A DNA stretch of 64,000 bases from the NCBI RefSeq assembly GCF_036248255.1, contig NZ_CP109178.1, positions 3,038,001-3,102,000 on the forward strand, read 5' to 3'. Positions 1-7,998 of the stretch are shown in pieces. The position numbers were made by a program, and so were the translations under genes. This stretch comes from Streptomyces sp. NBC_01717 (GTDB taxonomy: Bacteria > Actinomycetota > Actinomycetes > Streptomycetales > Streptomycetaceae). Each line of letters starts with the position of its first letter. Positions within the stretch are counted from its first letter, which is position 1. The notes beneath the pieces were generated by a model. It made no database searches and had not been told where the DNA came from. It saw only the letters and a list, made by a program, of their open reading frames with translations.

Positions 1-137
1 GGCCCGTTCGCTGCCGGGTCGGTGGTCAGGCGGGCACCGGGGCCGAGCCTGAGCTCCGGCTCGTCCGTACGCACCTCGACGGTGACCTCGCCCTTGATGC
101 CGTGGGCGCGGCCGATCCGCGCAACTACCAGCTGCAC
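1..137 (-). CDS. rimM: Ribosome maturation factor RimM, N-terminal part (runs off the window)
   Basis: The first 45 codons of RimM, a 30S maturation factor that binds S19 and helps 16S rRNA processing. The visible N-terminus reads [20 protein letters not shown], which carries the family's characteristic [10 protein letters not shown] signature of the first beta-barrel domain. The start is a GTG at 137 with an AGGAGAG ribosome-binding site about 8 nt upstream. It lies downstream of rpsP and khpA on the same strand, the usual rpsP-khpA-rimM-trmD order. The rest of the gene lies before position 1, so nothing can be said about its C-terminal PRC-barrel domain. Confidence 0.93.
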   Translation of the reverse strand, partial: MQLVVARIGRAHGIKGEVTVEVRTDEPELRLGPGARLTTDPAANG

Positions 138-216
138 CTTGTGTCTCTCCTGTCATACGACGACGGGCCGGGGCGGGCGCATGGCCCTCCCCGGCCCGTG
201 CCGGTGTTCAACTCTG

Positions 217-456
217 TCAGCGAACCTGGTCCACATCGACGAGGTCGACGCGGATGCCACGGCCGCCGATGGCGCCCACGACGGTTCGCAGCGCGCGTGC
301 GGTGCGGCCGTTGCGGCCGATCACCTTGCCGAGGTCATCGGGATGGACCCGGACCTCGAGCACACGACCACGGCGCAGGTTGCGCGAGGCGACCTGCACA
401 TCGTCGGGGTTGTCGACGATGCCCTTCACGAGGTGCTCGAGAGCCTCCTCGAGCAT
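217..456 (-). CDS. khpA: KhpA-type KH-domain RNA-binding protein
   Basis: A 79-residue single KH-domain protein. The GxxG RNA-binding loop is visible as KVIGRNGRTA (about residues 44-53), followed by the alpha-helix and strand GGRGIRVDLVDV. Proteins of this family bind RNA, often with KhpB, and influence cell wall synthesis and ribosome-linked processes. The ATG at 456 lies only two bases after the rpsP stop codon, so translation is probably coupled to S16; rimM starts 79 bp further on. Length and gene position are typical for Gram-positive bacteria. The exact RNA targets cannot be inferred. Confidence 0.95.
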   Translation of the reverse strand: MLEEALEHLVKGIVDNPDDVQVASRNLRRGRVLEVRVHPDDLGKVIGRNGRTARALRTVVGAIGGRGIRVDLVDVDQVR

Positions 457-458
457 GC

Positions 459-902
459 TCAGGCCTCGGTCGACTCGGCGGGCGCGGCAGCGTCAGCAGC
501 CTCGTCCGCCTTCTTGTCGGCCTTCTTCGCCTTCTGCGTGATGGCCTCGCCCTTGGACTCCTCGCCGGTGTCCTTGGCCAGGGCCTCGAACAGGGCGCGC
601 TTGTCGGCCTTGGGCTCCGGCTGCAGCAGCGGCGCGGGGGCGGGGAGGCCCTTGTGGGCCTGCCAGTCACCGGTGAGCTTCAGGATCGCGAGAACCGGCT
701 CGGTCGGCTGGGCGCCGACGGACAGCCAGTACTGCGCGCGCTCCGAGTTGACCTCGATGCGCGAGGGGTTCTGCACCGGGTGGTACAGGCCGATCTCCTC
801 GATGGCCCGGCCGTCACGGCGGGTACGGGAGTCGGCGACGACGATGCGGTAGTGAGGCGAACGGATCTTGCCCAGACGCTTCAGCTTGATCTTGACTGCC
901 AC
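459..902 (-). CDS. rpsP: 30S ribosomal protein S16
   Basis: A 147-residue S16. The conserved N-terminal core ([20 protein letters not shown], then [18 protein letters not shown] and the YHP motif) is complete. After about residue 90 comes an actinobacterial extension rich in Ala, Lys and Glu, which makes the protein nearly twice the length of the E. coli S16. S16 binds 16S rRNA early in 30S assembly. The start is GTG at 902, with AGGAGA about 11 nt upstream. It heads the rpsP-khpA-rimM operon. Confidence 0.98.
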   Translation of the reverse strand: MAVKIKLKRLGKIRSPHYRIVVADSRTRRDGRAIEEIGLYHPVQNPSRIEVNSERAQYWLSVGAQPTEPVLAILKLTGDWQAHKGLPAPAPLLQPEPKADKRALFEALAKDTGEESKGEAITQKAKKADKKADEAADAAAPAESTEA

Positions 903-1059
903 GGGAGTGGTGTCTCCTGGTCTATGACGTGGTTGGGCACAACGAAGATGCCACGTGGGGTTGCGGTACTCGGGTGCCCGATGGACGCGTCAGCCGGAGG
1001 CGAGAGGGTTCCTGTGCGGCTGTCGAGTACAGCTAGCCATTGTGCCACACCACATCGGG

Positions 1060-1653
1060 TCACCCCACCGCGACCGCCGCTTCCGGGATGCGGAAGGGCT
1101 TTCCGCAGCCACCGCAGACGATCGGCGCCTGGGCGAGGACCGACGGTACGACCCGGACGTTGCGTCCGCAGTCGCAGACGGCCTTGACGCGCACGCCACC
1201 TCCGGAGGAGCCGTGCCGTGCGGCCGGCCCGCGGAAGGAGCGTTTGGTGTCGGCGGCGGTGGCGACCGTGTGCGCCTTGAGGGCGCGCTGCAGTCGCTCG
1301 ATCGTCGGGCGGTAGCGGCGCTTGGCCTCGGGGTTGAGCGTGACCAGCGAGAAGCCACTGCTGGGGTGGGGCTCCTCGGCGTGGTCGAGACCCAGCTCCT
1401 CGGCGATCGCGAGGAATCGTCTGTTGTGGTAGCGGCCGGCGCGGGAGGTGTCACGGACACCTCGGGCGGCGGCGATGCCATGGACTGCCTCATGCAGCAG
1501 TCGCTCGAAGGAGAGCTCGGCGCCACAGGCGGACGACGACTCTCCGATCAGGGACTCGGGCGCGGCAAGATCGGGCAGCTCGGGGTGGTACCGCTGAATA
1601 TCGGCCCACGCCTGCGCCAGCTCTGCGGCAAGTACAGGTGGTGTCGTGCTCAC
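1060..1653 (-). CDS. SprT-like zinc metalloprotein with C-terminal zinc ribbon
   Basis: About 197 residues from the GTG at 1653. It carries a zincin motif HEAVHG near residue 55 (HExxH), followed by an ARGVRDTSRAGRYHNRRF stretch with further His/Arg residues typical of SprT-like proteins, and a C-terminal zinc ribbon with two Cys pairs (CDCG and CGGCGKPF). SprT-like proteins include DNA-protein crosslink proteases, but function is not established for this actinobacterial group. An ATG at 1734 in the same frame would add 27 residues that do not look conserved and cover an A+T-rich stretch (1690-1715) more like a promoter, so the later GTG is preferred; no strong ribosome-binding site precedes either start. 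Confidence 0.7.
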   Translation of the reverse strand: MSTTPPVLAAELAQAWADIQRYHPELPDLAAPESLIGESSSACGAELSFERLLHEAVHGIAAARGVRDTSRAGRYHNRRFLAIAEELGLDHAEEPHPSSGFSLVTLNPEAKRRYRPTIERLQRALKAHTVATAADTKRSFRGPAARHGSSGGGVRVKAVCDCGRNVRVVPSVLAQAPIVCGGCGKPFRIPEAAVAVG

Positions 1654-1806
1654 GTCGTGACAACGAGCCTGAGTGCCCCGGTGTTCCGATTCCGGGCCAT
1701 CCCAAATATTTTGCACGTACCAGTCAGTTGCCATTCATGTGTCCTGACGAGGGCAGGTGCGCTGATCTGCGGAGAACCCTCGCAGCTCGCACGAAGCCGG
1801 TACGTA

Positions 1807-1834
1807 GTGACGTGTACGCCGTGACGCGTACGCC
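1807..1834. repeat. Tandem 14-bp direct repeat upstream of the SprT-like gene
   Basis: Two adjacent 14-bp units, GTGACGTGTACGCC and GTGACGCGTACGCC, differ at one position. They lie about 155-180 bp upstream of the SprT-like start and directly beside the proS terminator hairpin. A direct repeat of this size and head-to-tail arrangement could be a regulator site, but no regulator is known to me for it. Confidence 0.5.
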
Positions 1835-1865
1835 CCGGCGCGCAGACAGCGCATGCGCGCCGGGG
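1833..1865 (-). terminator. Putative terminator of proS
   Basis: A perfect 12-bp stem (CCCCGGCGCGCA with TGCGCGCCGGGG, arms 1833-1844 and 1854-1865) and a 9-nt loop, 30 bp after the proS stop. There is no clear T-run, which is usual in high-G+C actinomycetes. Confidence 0.65.
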
Positions 1866-1894
1866 ACGGACGGTTCCGGGAACACCGTCGGGCG

Positions 1895-3310
1895 TCAGTA
1901 GGCGCGGGCCACGACGGCGACAGTACCGGGGGCGTCGTCGGACTGAGGCACCGACCCGTCCTCGGCCAGCAGACACCGTACCGAGGCTCCCTGCTCCGCG
2001 AGCCGGGCCTCCCCCGCCGGGCCCAGGACGTCCCACGGAATGCGGGCCCAGCCGCCCGCGGCCGCTGCTTCTGCGGCCTCCTCGACGGTGGCCGCCTCGC
2101 TGGTACGGGAGGTGCGGCGGGCCCGGGACTCACGCAGCAGGGTCGCCTGGTCCTCCTCCAGAACGGCCGGCAGCAGCGTTGCCAGCGCCTCGATCGGGAC
2201 CGGTTCCTTCCCGCCGGGGATGCGGCGGGCCAGCATCGCCGTTCCGTTCTCCAGATCGCGCGGGCCGACTTCGATCCGTACCGGTACGCCCTTCAGCTCC
2301 CAGTCGACCGCGCGCCGACCGAAGGGGGTCTCCGTGCGGTCGTCGAGGTGCACCCTGATCCCGGCGGCGCGCAGCCGGTCGCCGATGGAGCGGACCGCGG
2401 TGAGTACCGCGTCGTCCCCCTTGATCGCGAGGACGACCACCTGGACGGCGGCCAGCCGCGGCGGGACGCGGAGCCCCTGGTCGTCGCCGTGCGACATGAT
2501 CAGGCCGCCGACCATCCGGGTCGAGGTGCCCCAGGAGGTCTGCCAGACCAGCTCCCGCCTGCCCTCCTTCGACAGGTACTCGGTGTGGAAGGCCTTGGCG
2601 AAATTGGTGCCGAGCTCATGGCTCGTACCCATCTGCAGGGCCTTGCCGTCGCCCATCATCGCTTCGAGGGTGAGCGTGTTGACGGCGCCCGCGAACCGCT
2701 CCCTCGGGGTCTTCCGGCCGAGCACCACGTCGATGCCGAGGACCTCGGTCATGAAGTCCGCGTAGACGTCCCGGTGGATGCGGGCGGCGTACTCCCGGGC
2801 GTCCTCGTACGTGGCGTGGGCGGTGTGGCCCTCCTGCCAGAGGAACTCTGTCGTACGGAGAAAGACCCGCGGGCGCATCTCCCAGCGGACGACGTTGGCC
2901 CACTGGTTGATCAGGAGGGGCAGATCCCGGTAGCTCTGGACCCATTTCGAGAAGTACTCATTGATGATCGTTTCGGACGTCGGCCGCACCACCACAGGCT
3001 CTTCGAGGTCCTTGCCGCCGCCGTGGGTGACGATGGCGAGCTCGGGTGCGAAGCCCTCGACGTGCTCCGCCTCGCGTGTCAGGTAAGACTGGGGGATGAA
3101 GAGTGGGAAGTAGGCGTTCTGGGCGCCCGCATCCTTGATGCGGGCATCCATCTCCTGCTGCATCCGCTCCCACAGGCCGTATCCGTACGGTCGGATGACC
3201 ATGGTGCCGCGCACCGGACCGTTGTCCGCGAGTTCGGCCTTGTTGATCAGATCCTGGTACCAGCGGGGAAAGTCCTCGGCCTGGGGTGTGAGAACGGGTG
3301 CCTTTGCCAT
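1895..3310 (-). CDS. proS: Prolyl-tRNA synthetase, short form without editing insertion
   Basis: A 471-residue class II aminoacyl-tRNA synthetase that charges tRNA-Pro. Motif 2 is visible as RPRVFLRTTEFLWQEGHTAH and motif 3 as GLIMSHGDDQGLRVPP; the TSETIINEYFSKW block is typical of ProRS. The protein goes straight from motif 2 to the HATYEDAREYA region without the roughly 180-residue INS editing domain of ordinary bacterial ProRS, so it belongs to the archaeal/eukaryotic-like type. The start chosen is ATG at 3310 (MAKAPVLTP); an ATG three codons earlier is possible. Streptomyces usually also carry a long bacterial-type proS elsewhere, which would make this a second copy; that cannot be checked in this window. 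Confidence 0.93.
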   Translation of the reverse strand: MAKAPVLTPQAEDFPRWYQDLINKAELADNGPVRGTMVIRPYGYGLWERMQQEMDARIKDAGAQNAYFPLFIPQSYLTREAEHVEGFAPELAIVTHGGGKDLEEPVVVRPTSETIINEYFSKWVQSYRDLPLLINQWANVVRWEMRPRVFLRTTEFLWQEGHTAHATYEDAREYAARIHRDVYADFMTEVLGIDVVLGRKTPRERFAGAVNTLTLEAMMGDGKALQMGTSHELGTNFAKAFHTEYLSKEGRRELVWQTSWGTSTRMVGGLIMSHGDDQGLRVPPRLAAVQVVVLAIKGDDAVLTAVRSIGDRLRAAGIRVHLDDRTETPFGRRAVDWELKGVPVRIEVGPRDLENGTAMLARRIPGGKEPVPIEALATLLPAVLEEDQATLLRESRARRTSRTSEAATVEEAAEAAAAGGWARIPWDVLGPAGEARLAEQGASVRCLLAEDGSVPQSDDAPGTVAVVARAY

Positions 3311-3556
3311 GGCGCGCATCGTACGGCGACATCTCGCTCCGCACGGAGTGACGGGACCGGCCCTCGTGGCCTGTATCCGGGGGCGCACGACGTGTCCCCC
3401 GGCGCGCACGACCGTAGCTCGCAACCATTGCCCTCCGACCCCTGGACGAAGCCGCGGATGCGGAGTTCTCTGACTTACGGGGGAGTGCGGGCGCGCAGAC
3501 ACACGGGGGCCGTCCACTCGGGTACGACCGACTTCTCGGCGGATTGGGGCGCTTTC

Positions 3557-4417
3557 ATGACACCAACGCTCGTCCGGCACCACAGGCAGGCGGATGCATC
3601 CGCCCCGGTGGATCCCGGAACCCGGGCCCGTGACTGGGCCGAGATCCAGGAGCGCATGCTCGCACCGCTGTACGAAGCGGTGTACGAGCGGCTCGAAATC
3701 GGAGCCGGTACGCGGCTGCTCTCCCTCGGCTGCGGCTCCGGGCTCGCGCTGCTGATGGCCGCCGCCCGTGCGGCGCACGTCACCGGAGTCGACACCGACC
3801 GTGAGCGTCTTGCTCTGGCCCGCGAACGGCTGCTGCCCGACCCCGGACCCGAGCGGGCCCGGGACGGTCTGCCGGTGCTCCTCGACGGTGATCCGTCCGT
3901 CGCCGCCCGGCCCGAAGGCCCCCCGTACAACCTGCTCACCGTGTTCACCCCGATCGGCTGCTCGGCGGGCGACTCCGAGGGGCTGAAACCGGAGCTGGAG
4001 TCCGCTGTTCCGCTGGTCGCCCGCGGCAGTTCGGTGGTGCTGACCGGATGGGGTCCGCCCGAGCGGTGTGCCACTGCGGCGGTGCTACGGGTGGCGACCC
4101 GGCTCGGTGACGGGGTGCGGGCGCCCCGCGCGGGAGGCTGGCGCCCGGCGCGCCGGGACGATCTGGAGGAGGTCGCGTTCCGGGTCGGGCTCAATCCGAA
4201 CGGCTCGGGGCGGGTGGCGTGCCCGTTCGGGTACGCGGACATGGACAGCGCGGTGCGCGGGCTGCTGTCGACCCGGCTGTTCGACGCGGCGGTACGGGCG
4301 ACGGACCGGTCCCAGGTGGAGAAGGAGGTCGCGGAGGCACTGCATCCGCACCGGCGCCGGGACGGCACGGTCTGGATGCCGAATGTCTTCCGCTATCTCG
4401 TCTGCACCACTCCCTAG
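3557..4417 (+). CDS. SAM-dependent methyltransferase, class I
   Basis: About 286 residues. A Rossmann-fold SAM-binding motif I, RLLSLGCGSGLALLMA, is near residue 55, followed by the acidic end of strand 2 (VTGVDTDRERL) and a weak motif IV region (YNLLTVFTPIGCS). The substrate is not recognisable. The ATG at 3557 has no strong ribosome-binding site; upstream in-frame starts exist, for instance an ATG near 3458, so the N-terminus is uncertain. It is divergent from proS and convergent with ftsH, and appears to be a single-gene unit. Confidence 0.75.
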   Translation: MTPTLVRHHRQADASAPVDPGTRARDWAEIQERMLAPLYEAVYERLEIGAGTRLLSLGCGSGLALLMAAARAAHVTGVDTDRERLALARERLLPDPGPERARDGLPVLLDGDPSVAARPEGPPYNLLTVFTPIGCSAGDSEGLKPELESAVPLVARGSSVVLTGWGPPERCATAAVLRVATRLGDGVRAPRAGGWRPARRDDLEEVAFRVGLNPNGSGRVACPFGYADMDSAVRGLLSTRLFDAAVRATDRSQVEKEVAEALHPHRRRDGTVWMPNVFRYLVCTTP

Positions 4418-4482
4418 AAGGGCGCTGCACTCCCTGGAAGGGTGTTCCGCAGAAGGGCGTTCCGCGCTCGGCCGGGCGGCTC

Positions 4483-6396
4483 TCAGTGCTTGGCCAGGCG
4501 CGCGACGCCCGCCGCCCGGTAGGCCGCCTCCTCGTCCAGCGTCTCGTTCTGCAGCAACGCGGACGCCAGCCTGTCCAGCTTCTCCCGGTGCTCGCGCAGC
4601 AGCCGCTGCGCCTCGATGTAGCACTCGTCGACGATGCGCCGCATCTCGTGGTCCACCGCGTCCAGCGTGGCGGGCGCCGCCGAGAGGCCGTACGCCTGCT
4701 GGGCGTCGCCCGGGATCGCCGTCAACCTGCCGACCCTGTCGCTCATCCCCCAGCGCCCGACCATCCCACGCGCCAGATTGGTGACCTGTTCCAGGTCGCT
4801 CTCCGAACCCGTGGTGACCACTCCGTAGACCAGGTGCTCCGCGGCCATGCCACCGAGGGCGCCGATGATGCGGCCGCGCAGATAGTCCTCGGTGTACGCG
4901 TACTTGTCGGCCTCCGGCGTCGAGAGGGTGACGCCGAGGGCCCGGCCGCGCGGCACGATGGTGACCTTGCGGACAGGGTCGGCGCCGGGCTGGAGCATCC
5001 CGAGGAGGGCGTGGCCGCTCTCGTGGTACGCGGTCCTGCGGCGCTCCTCCTCCGGCATGACCAGCGGTCGTTCGGCTCCGAGCTGCACCTTCTCCAGGGC
5101 GTCCGACAGGTCGGCCTGGTTGACCTCGGACTGCTTGCGCTTGACGGCGAGCAGGGCGGCCTCGTTGGCGAGGTTGGCGAGGTCCGCACCGGTCATGCCG
5201 GGGGTCGTGCGGGCCACCTGGCCGAGGCTCACGTCCTCGGAGAGCGGGATCTGCCGGGTGTGGATCTTCAAGATCGCCTCCCGGCCGCCCCGGTCCGGTG
5301 GGCTCACCTGGACGATCCGGTCGAAGCGGCCGGGCCTGGTGAGCGCCGGGTCGAGGACATCGGCCCGGTTGGTCGCGGCGAGGACGACGACGCCTTCCGA
5401 TCCGGAGAAGCCGTCCATCTCGGTGAGGATCTGGTTCAGCGTCTGTTCGCGCTCGTCGTGGCCGCCCATGCCGGAGCCGCCGCCGCGGGCCCGGCCGATG
5501 GTGTCGATCTCGTCGATGAAGACGATGGCGGGGGCGACCTTGCGGGCCTCGGCAAAGAGTTCCCGTACCCGGCTCGCGCCGACGCCGACGATCATCTCGA
5601 TGAACTCGGAGGCGGAGGCGGAGAAGAACGGCACCCCGGCCTCGCCCGCGACGGCCCGCGCGAGCAGCGTCTTGCCGGTGCCGGGCAGGCCGGCGAGCAG
5701 CACTCCCCCGGGCATCCGGGCGCCCATCTTCCGGTACTCCTGCGGGTTCTTCAGGAAGTCGACGACATCGTTGAGTTCGCCCTCGACCTCGTCGATCCCG
5801 GCCACGTCCTCGAAAGTGGTGCGCTTGGCGCCCTCCAGTTCGACCGGTCTGGGCGGGGCCTTGCGGCCCAGTGCGCCGGCGCCGCCGAATCCTCCGGACA
5901 TCCGGCGGGCGATGAAGACCCAGAGCAGGACGAGCAGCAGGATCGGGGCAAGGGAGATCAGCAGATTGGCGAGGAAGCTGCGCTGCTGGACAACCGGTTC
6001 CGCGGTGACGGTGACATCGTCCTTGATCAGCTCGGCCCAGAGGTTGTCGTCGGCGAAGGCGGGCCGCTGGGTGACGAACTTGGTGTACGTCTTGTCGCTG
6101 CCGGGGACCTTCGCCTCTTTCCTCAGCTGCCCCTGGATGGCGTCGCCCTTGGAGTAGATCTTGGAGACGTTGCCCGCCGTGACCTGCTTGCTGAATTCCG
6201 TGTAAGCGATGGTCGGCTCGTTCCTCCCGTTGAAGAAGGAGAGCACCAGGTTGGTGATCAGATAGACGGCCAGCGCGGTCAGCAGCAGTCCGCCCCAGCC
6301 GCCCGGCATCTTCCGGCGCGGCGGAGGGGGCGGTGGGGCGCCCTCGGAGCGCCACGGCTGGTCGGTCCGATCGCGTGGCGGTACAGGACTGGTCAC
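4483..6396 (-). CDS. ftsH: ATP-dependent zinc metalloprotease FtsH (paralogue with altered pore loop)
   Basis: A 637-residue membrane AAA+ protease that degrades misfolded membrane and regulatory proteins. Two membrane segments are visible (about residues 35-55 and 141-163) around an extracytoplasmic domain, then the AAA module with Walker A GLPGTGKT (236-243), Walker B VFIDE (292-296) and SRH ([20 protein letters not shown]), and zinc site HESGH (458-462). The usual aromatic pore motif MFVG reads MIVG here (Ile269), so the substrate-gripping Phe is missing. Start is GTG at 6396 with GAGGAGC upstream. It lacks the long Pro/Gln-rich tail seen on many actinobacterial FtsH proteins; it is probably a second FtsH rather than the housekeeping one. 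Confidence 0.94.
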   Translation of the reverse strand: MTSPVPPRDRTDQPWRSEGAPPPPPPRRKMPGGWGGLLLTALAVYLITNLVLSFFNGRNEPTIAYTEFSKQVTAGNVSKIYSKGDAIQGQLRKEAKVPGSDKTYTKFVTQRPAFADDNLWAELIKDDVTVTAEPVVQQRSFLANLLISLAPILLLVLLWVFIARRMSGGFGGAGALGRKAPPRPVELEGAKRTTFEDVAGIDEVEGELNDVVDFLKNPQEYRKMGARMPGGVLLAGLPGTGKTLLARAVAGEAGVPFFSASASEFIEMIVGVGASRVRELFAEARKVAPAIVFIDEIDTIGRARGGGSGMGGHDEREQTLNQILTEMDGFSGSEGVVVLAATNRADVLDPALTRPGRFDRIVQVSPPDRGGREAILKIHTRQIPLSEDVSLGQVARTTPGMTGADLANLANEAALLAVKRKQSEVNQADLSDALEKVQLGAERPLVMPEEERRRTAYHESGHALLGMLQPGADPVRKVTIVPRGRALGVTLSTPEADKYAYTEDYLRGRIIGALGGMAAEHLVYGVVTTGSESDLEQVTNLARGMVGRWGMSDRVGRLTAIPGDAQQAYGLSAAPATLDAVDHEMRRIVDECYIEAQRLLREHREKLDRLASALLQNETLDEEAAYRAAGVARLAKH

Positions 6397-6503
6397 GCGC
6401 GCTCCTCTGCCGACGACCTTGAAGCGACATTAAGCACCAAAGCTCCCGGGGGGCCCGCCCGGTGGGCCCATGGGGGGACATCGGCGCGCGGACGCGTGAA
6501 CCC

Positions 6504-6540
6504 TTGTCAATATCCAGAATCCTGTTTACTGTTCGATTCG
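6504..6540 (+). promoter_or_regulatory. Candidate promoter of yhfZ giving a leaderless transcript
   Basis: A -35-like TTGTCA (6504-6509) is separated by exactly 17 bp from a -10-like TACTGT (6527-6532). Transcription would begin about 7 bp further on, at or next to the GTG start codon at 6540. No ribosome-binding site precedes that GTG, consistent with a leaderless mRNA. Confidence 0.55.
6518..6538. promoter_or_regulatory. Operator-like site 1 (in front of yhfZ)
   Basis: AATCCTGTTTACTGTTCGATT overlaps the spacer and -10 of the candidate yhfZ promoter. Its first 15 bases match the site at 7541-7560 at 13 positions without gaps (AATCCTG-k-TT-w-CTGT). It contains two CTGTT units. The position suggests autorepression by YhfZ; this is inference. 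Confidence 0.55.
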
Positions 6541-7478
6541 TGAACGTCACCGACGAACGCTTCCTCACCCGCAACGGCCTCGCCGCCCGGCAGCTCGCCG
6601 TCCTGCTCCTCAACCATGAGTCGGACACCCGCATGCCCCGGGTACGCGACTTCGCCGAGGAGCTGGGCTGCGGAAACGGCACCGTGCAGGCGGCGTTGCA
6701 GCTGCTGGAGGAATCCGGCGCCATCGAGACGACCGCCCGCGGCCACCTCGGCACCTTCCTCGTCCGCTCGGACCGCTCCGTGCTCTGGAGGCTCTCCGGC
6801 CTCGGCACCCTGCTCGCCGCGATGCCCCTGCCGTACTCACGCCGGTACGAGGGTCTGGCGACCGGGCTGCGCGGCGCCTTCGAAACGGCCGGCGCGCCGT
6901 TTGCCATCACCTTCATGCGCGGCGCCGGGGCCCGTACCGCCGCACTCCTCGAAGGCAAGGTCGACCTGGTCGTCCTCTCCCGCTTCGCGGCCGACCAGCT
7001 GATCGCCGAGCATCCGGTGGAGCTGGTCGCCGAGCTCGGCCCCGCCACGTATGTCGGTGCGCACGGCATGCTGCTGCGGCACGGCGCAGACCTCGACTCC
7101 CCCGGGCTGCGGGTGGCGGTCGACCACGCCTCCGAGGACCTGCGGATGCTGGTCGAGCGAGTCTTCGCCGGCCGCGAGGACATCGAGTGGCGCGAGGCCT
7201 CGTACATGCAACTGCCCGACCTCTTCGCCCGTGACGAGGTCGACGCCACCGTCTGGAACCTGGACGAGGTGCAGGACCGGATCGGGCTCGGGGTCGACGT
7301 GCTTCCGCTCGGCGACGAGGTCACCCGCGAGCTGTCGCTGCGCAACTCCAGCGCGGCGATCATCGGCCGGACCGGCGGAGCGAAGGCCCTTGCCGCCGTC
7401 CGGGAGTCGCTCGATCTCTCGCTGGTGACCCGGCTGCAGACCGAGGTACTGAGGGGCGAGCGCGTGCCCTCGTACTGA
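6540..7478 (+). CDS. yhfZ: YhfZ-family winged-helix transcriptional regulator
   Basis: 312 residues from GTG 6540. An N-terminal winged helix-turn-helix (about 15-70: QLAVLLLNHESDTRMPRVRD, then NGTVQAALQLLEESGAIETT) resembles GntR-type DNA-binding domains. The remaining 240 residues look like a periplasmic-binding-protein fold used as an effector domain (LLEGKVDLVVLSRFAADQL, then ATVWNLDEVQDR), the architecture of enteric YhfZ. It opens the yhf-type cluster and is followed 96 bp later by yhfY. It is presumably the local regulator; the effector is unknown. The gene may be leaderless. Confidence 0.85.
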   Translation: MNVTDERFLTRNGLAARQLAVLLLNHESDTRMPRVRDFAEELGCGNGTVQAALQLLEESGAIETTARGHLGTFLVRSDRSVLWRLSGLGTLLAAMPLPYSRRYEGLATGLRGAFETAGAPFAITFMRGAGARTAALLEGKVDLVVLSRFAADQLIAEHPVELVAELGPATYVGAHGMLLRHGADLDSPGLRVAVDHASEDLRMLVERVFAGREDIEWREASYMQLPDLFARDEVDATVWNLDEVQDRIGLGVDVLPLGDEVTRELSLRNSSAAIIGRTGGAKALAAVRESLDLSLVTRLQTEVLRGERVPSY

Positions 7479-7540
7479 TCCGGTGGATCCGGTGAGACCG
7501 ACCCCGGCCACCTGTGGCCTCGGACGATCTGAAAATACAA

Positions 7541-7560
7541 AATCCTGGTTTCTGTCGATT
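7541..7560. promoter_or_regulatory. Operator-like site 2 (in front of yhfY and the structural genes)
   Basis: AATCCTGGTTTCTGTCGATT closely matches the site in front of yhfZ and ends 14 bp before the GTG of yhfY, just ahead of the ribosome-binding site AGGAGG (7563-7568). Its presence at both places argues for one regulator, most simply YhfZ, acting on its own gene and on the operon. An A+T-rich stretch (7530-7562) could hold a promoter, but no convincing -35/-10 pair was found. Confidence 0.55.
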
Positions 7561-7574
7561 ATAGGAGGATCATC

Positions 7575-7961
7575 GTGGACGACCAGCTCGCATTGCGGAT
7601 CCGGCTCTTCCGTGAAGGAGGCCAGGTCAAGCCCGAAGTCGCCGACTTCGTCGCCGCCGAACTGGCCGCCCTCGAAGCCGACGGGCGCACCGTCACCGAA
7701 GCCAGCGCCGGAATGCTGACCAGTCACCTGATGATGGCCCTCACCCGGCTCCTCGACGGCCAACCGATCGAGCAGTTCCTCACCGACGACCAGGTCGCCG
7801 CCGAACTGGCCGGACATCCCCACGCCGTCGCGCGCGCCCGCGCCATCTCCGCGCGGGCCGAGCAGGAGCTCGGAGCGGCGCTCCCCGACTCGGAGATCAA
7901 CTTCCTCGGCATGCACCTCGCCGTGCTCGCCCAGCACTCACCGGCCGCCCCGGCCTCCTGA
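7575..7961 (+). CDS. yhfY: YhfY-like PRD-domain protein
   Basis: 128 residues forming a single PTS-regulation-domain-like helical bundle. The conserved-His regions are visible as TSHLMMALTRLLDGQ (about 49-63) and EINFLGMHLAVL (near the C-terminus). PRDs are normally phosphorylated by PTS proteins on such His residues to control antiterminators or activators, but this protein has no attached DNA- or RNA-binding domain, as in the enteric YhfY. GTG start with an excellent AGGAGG. It lies between yhfZ and yhfU; no PTS enzyme is encoded in this window, so whether it is phosphorylated is open. Confidence 0.75.
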   Translation: MDDQLALRIRLFREGGQVKPEVADFVAAELAALEADGRTVTEASAGMLTSHLMMALTRLLDGQPIEQFLTDDQVAAELAGHPHAVARARAISARAEQELGAALPDSEINFLGMHLAVLAQHSPAAPAS

Positions 7962-7998
7962 CCCACCCCGTCCAACCCCAGACAGAGAAGGACCAGCC

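Noticed and set aside
1853..3556. Plus-strand frame leading into the methyltransferase as a long N-terminal extension
   Set aside because: It is antisense to proS and has no methyltransferase-family residues; the gene is taken to begin near 3557.
4085..7540. A very long minus-strand open frame spanning ftsH and beyond
   Set aside because: Arg/Pro/Gly-rich shadow of the ftsH and yhfZ genes; no domain, and the real genes have clear motifs.
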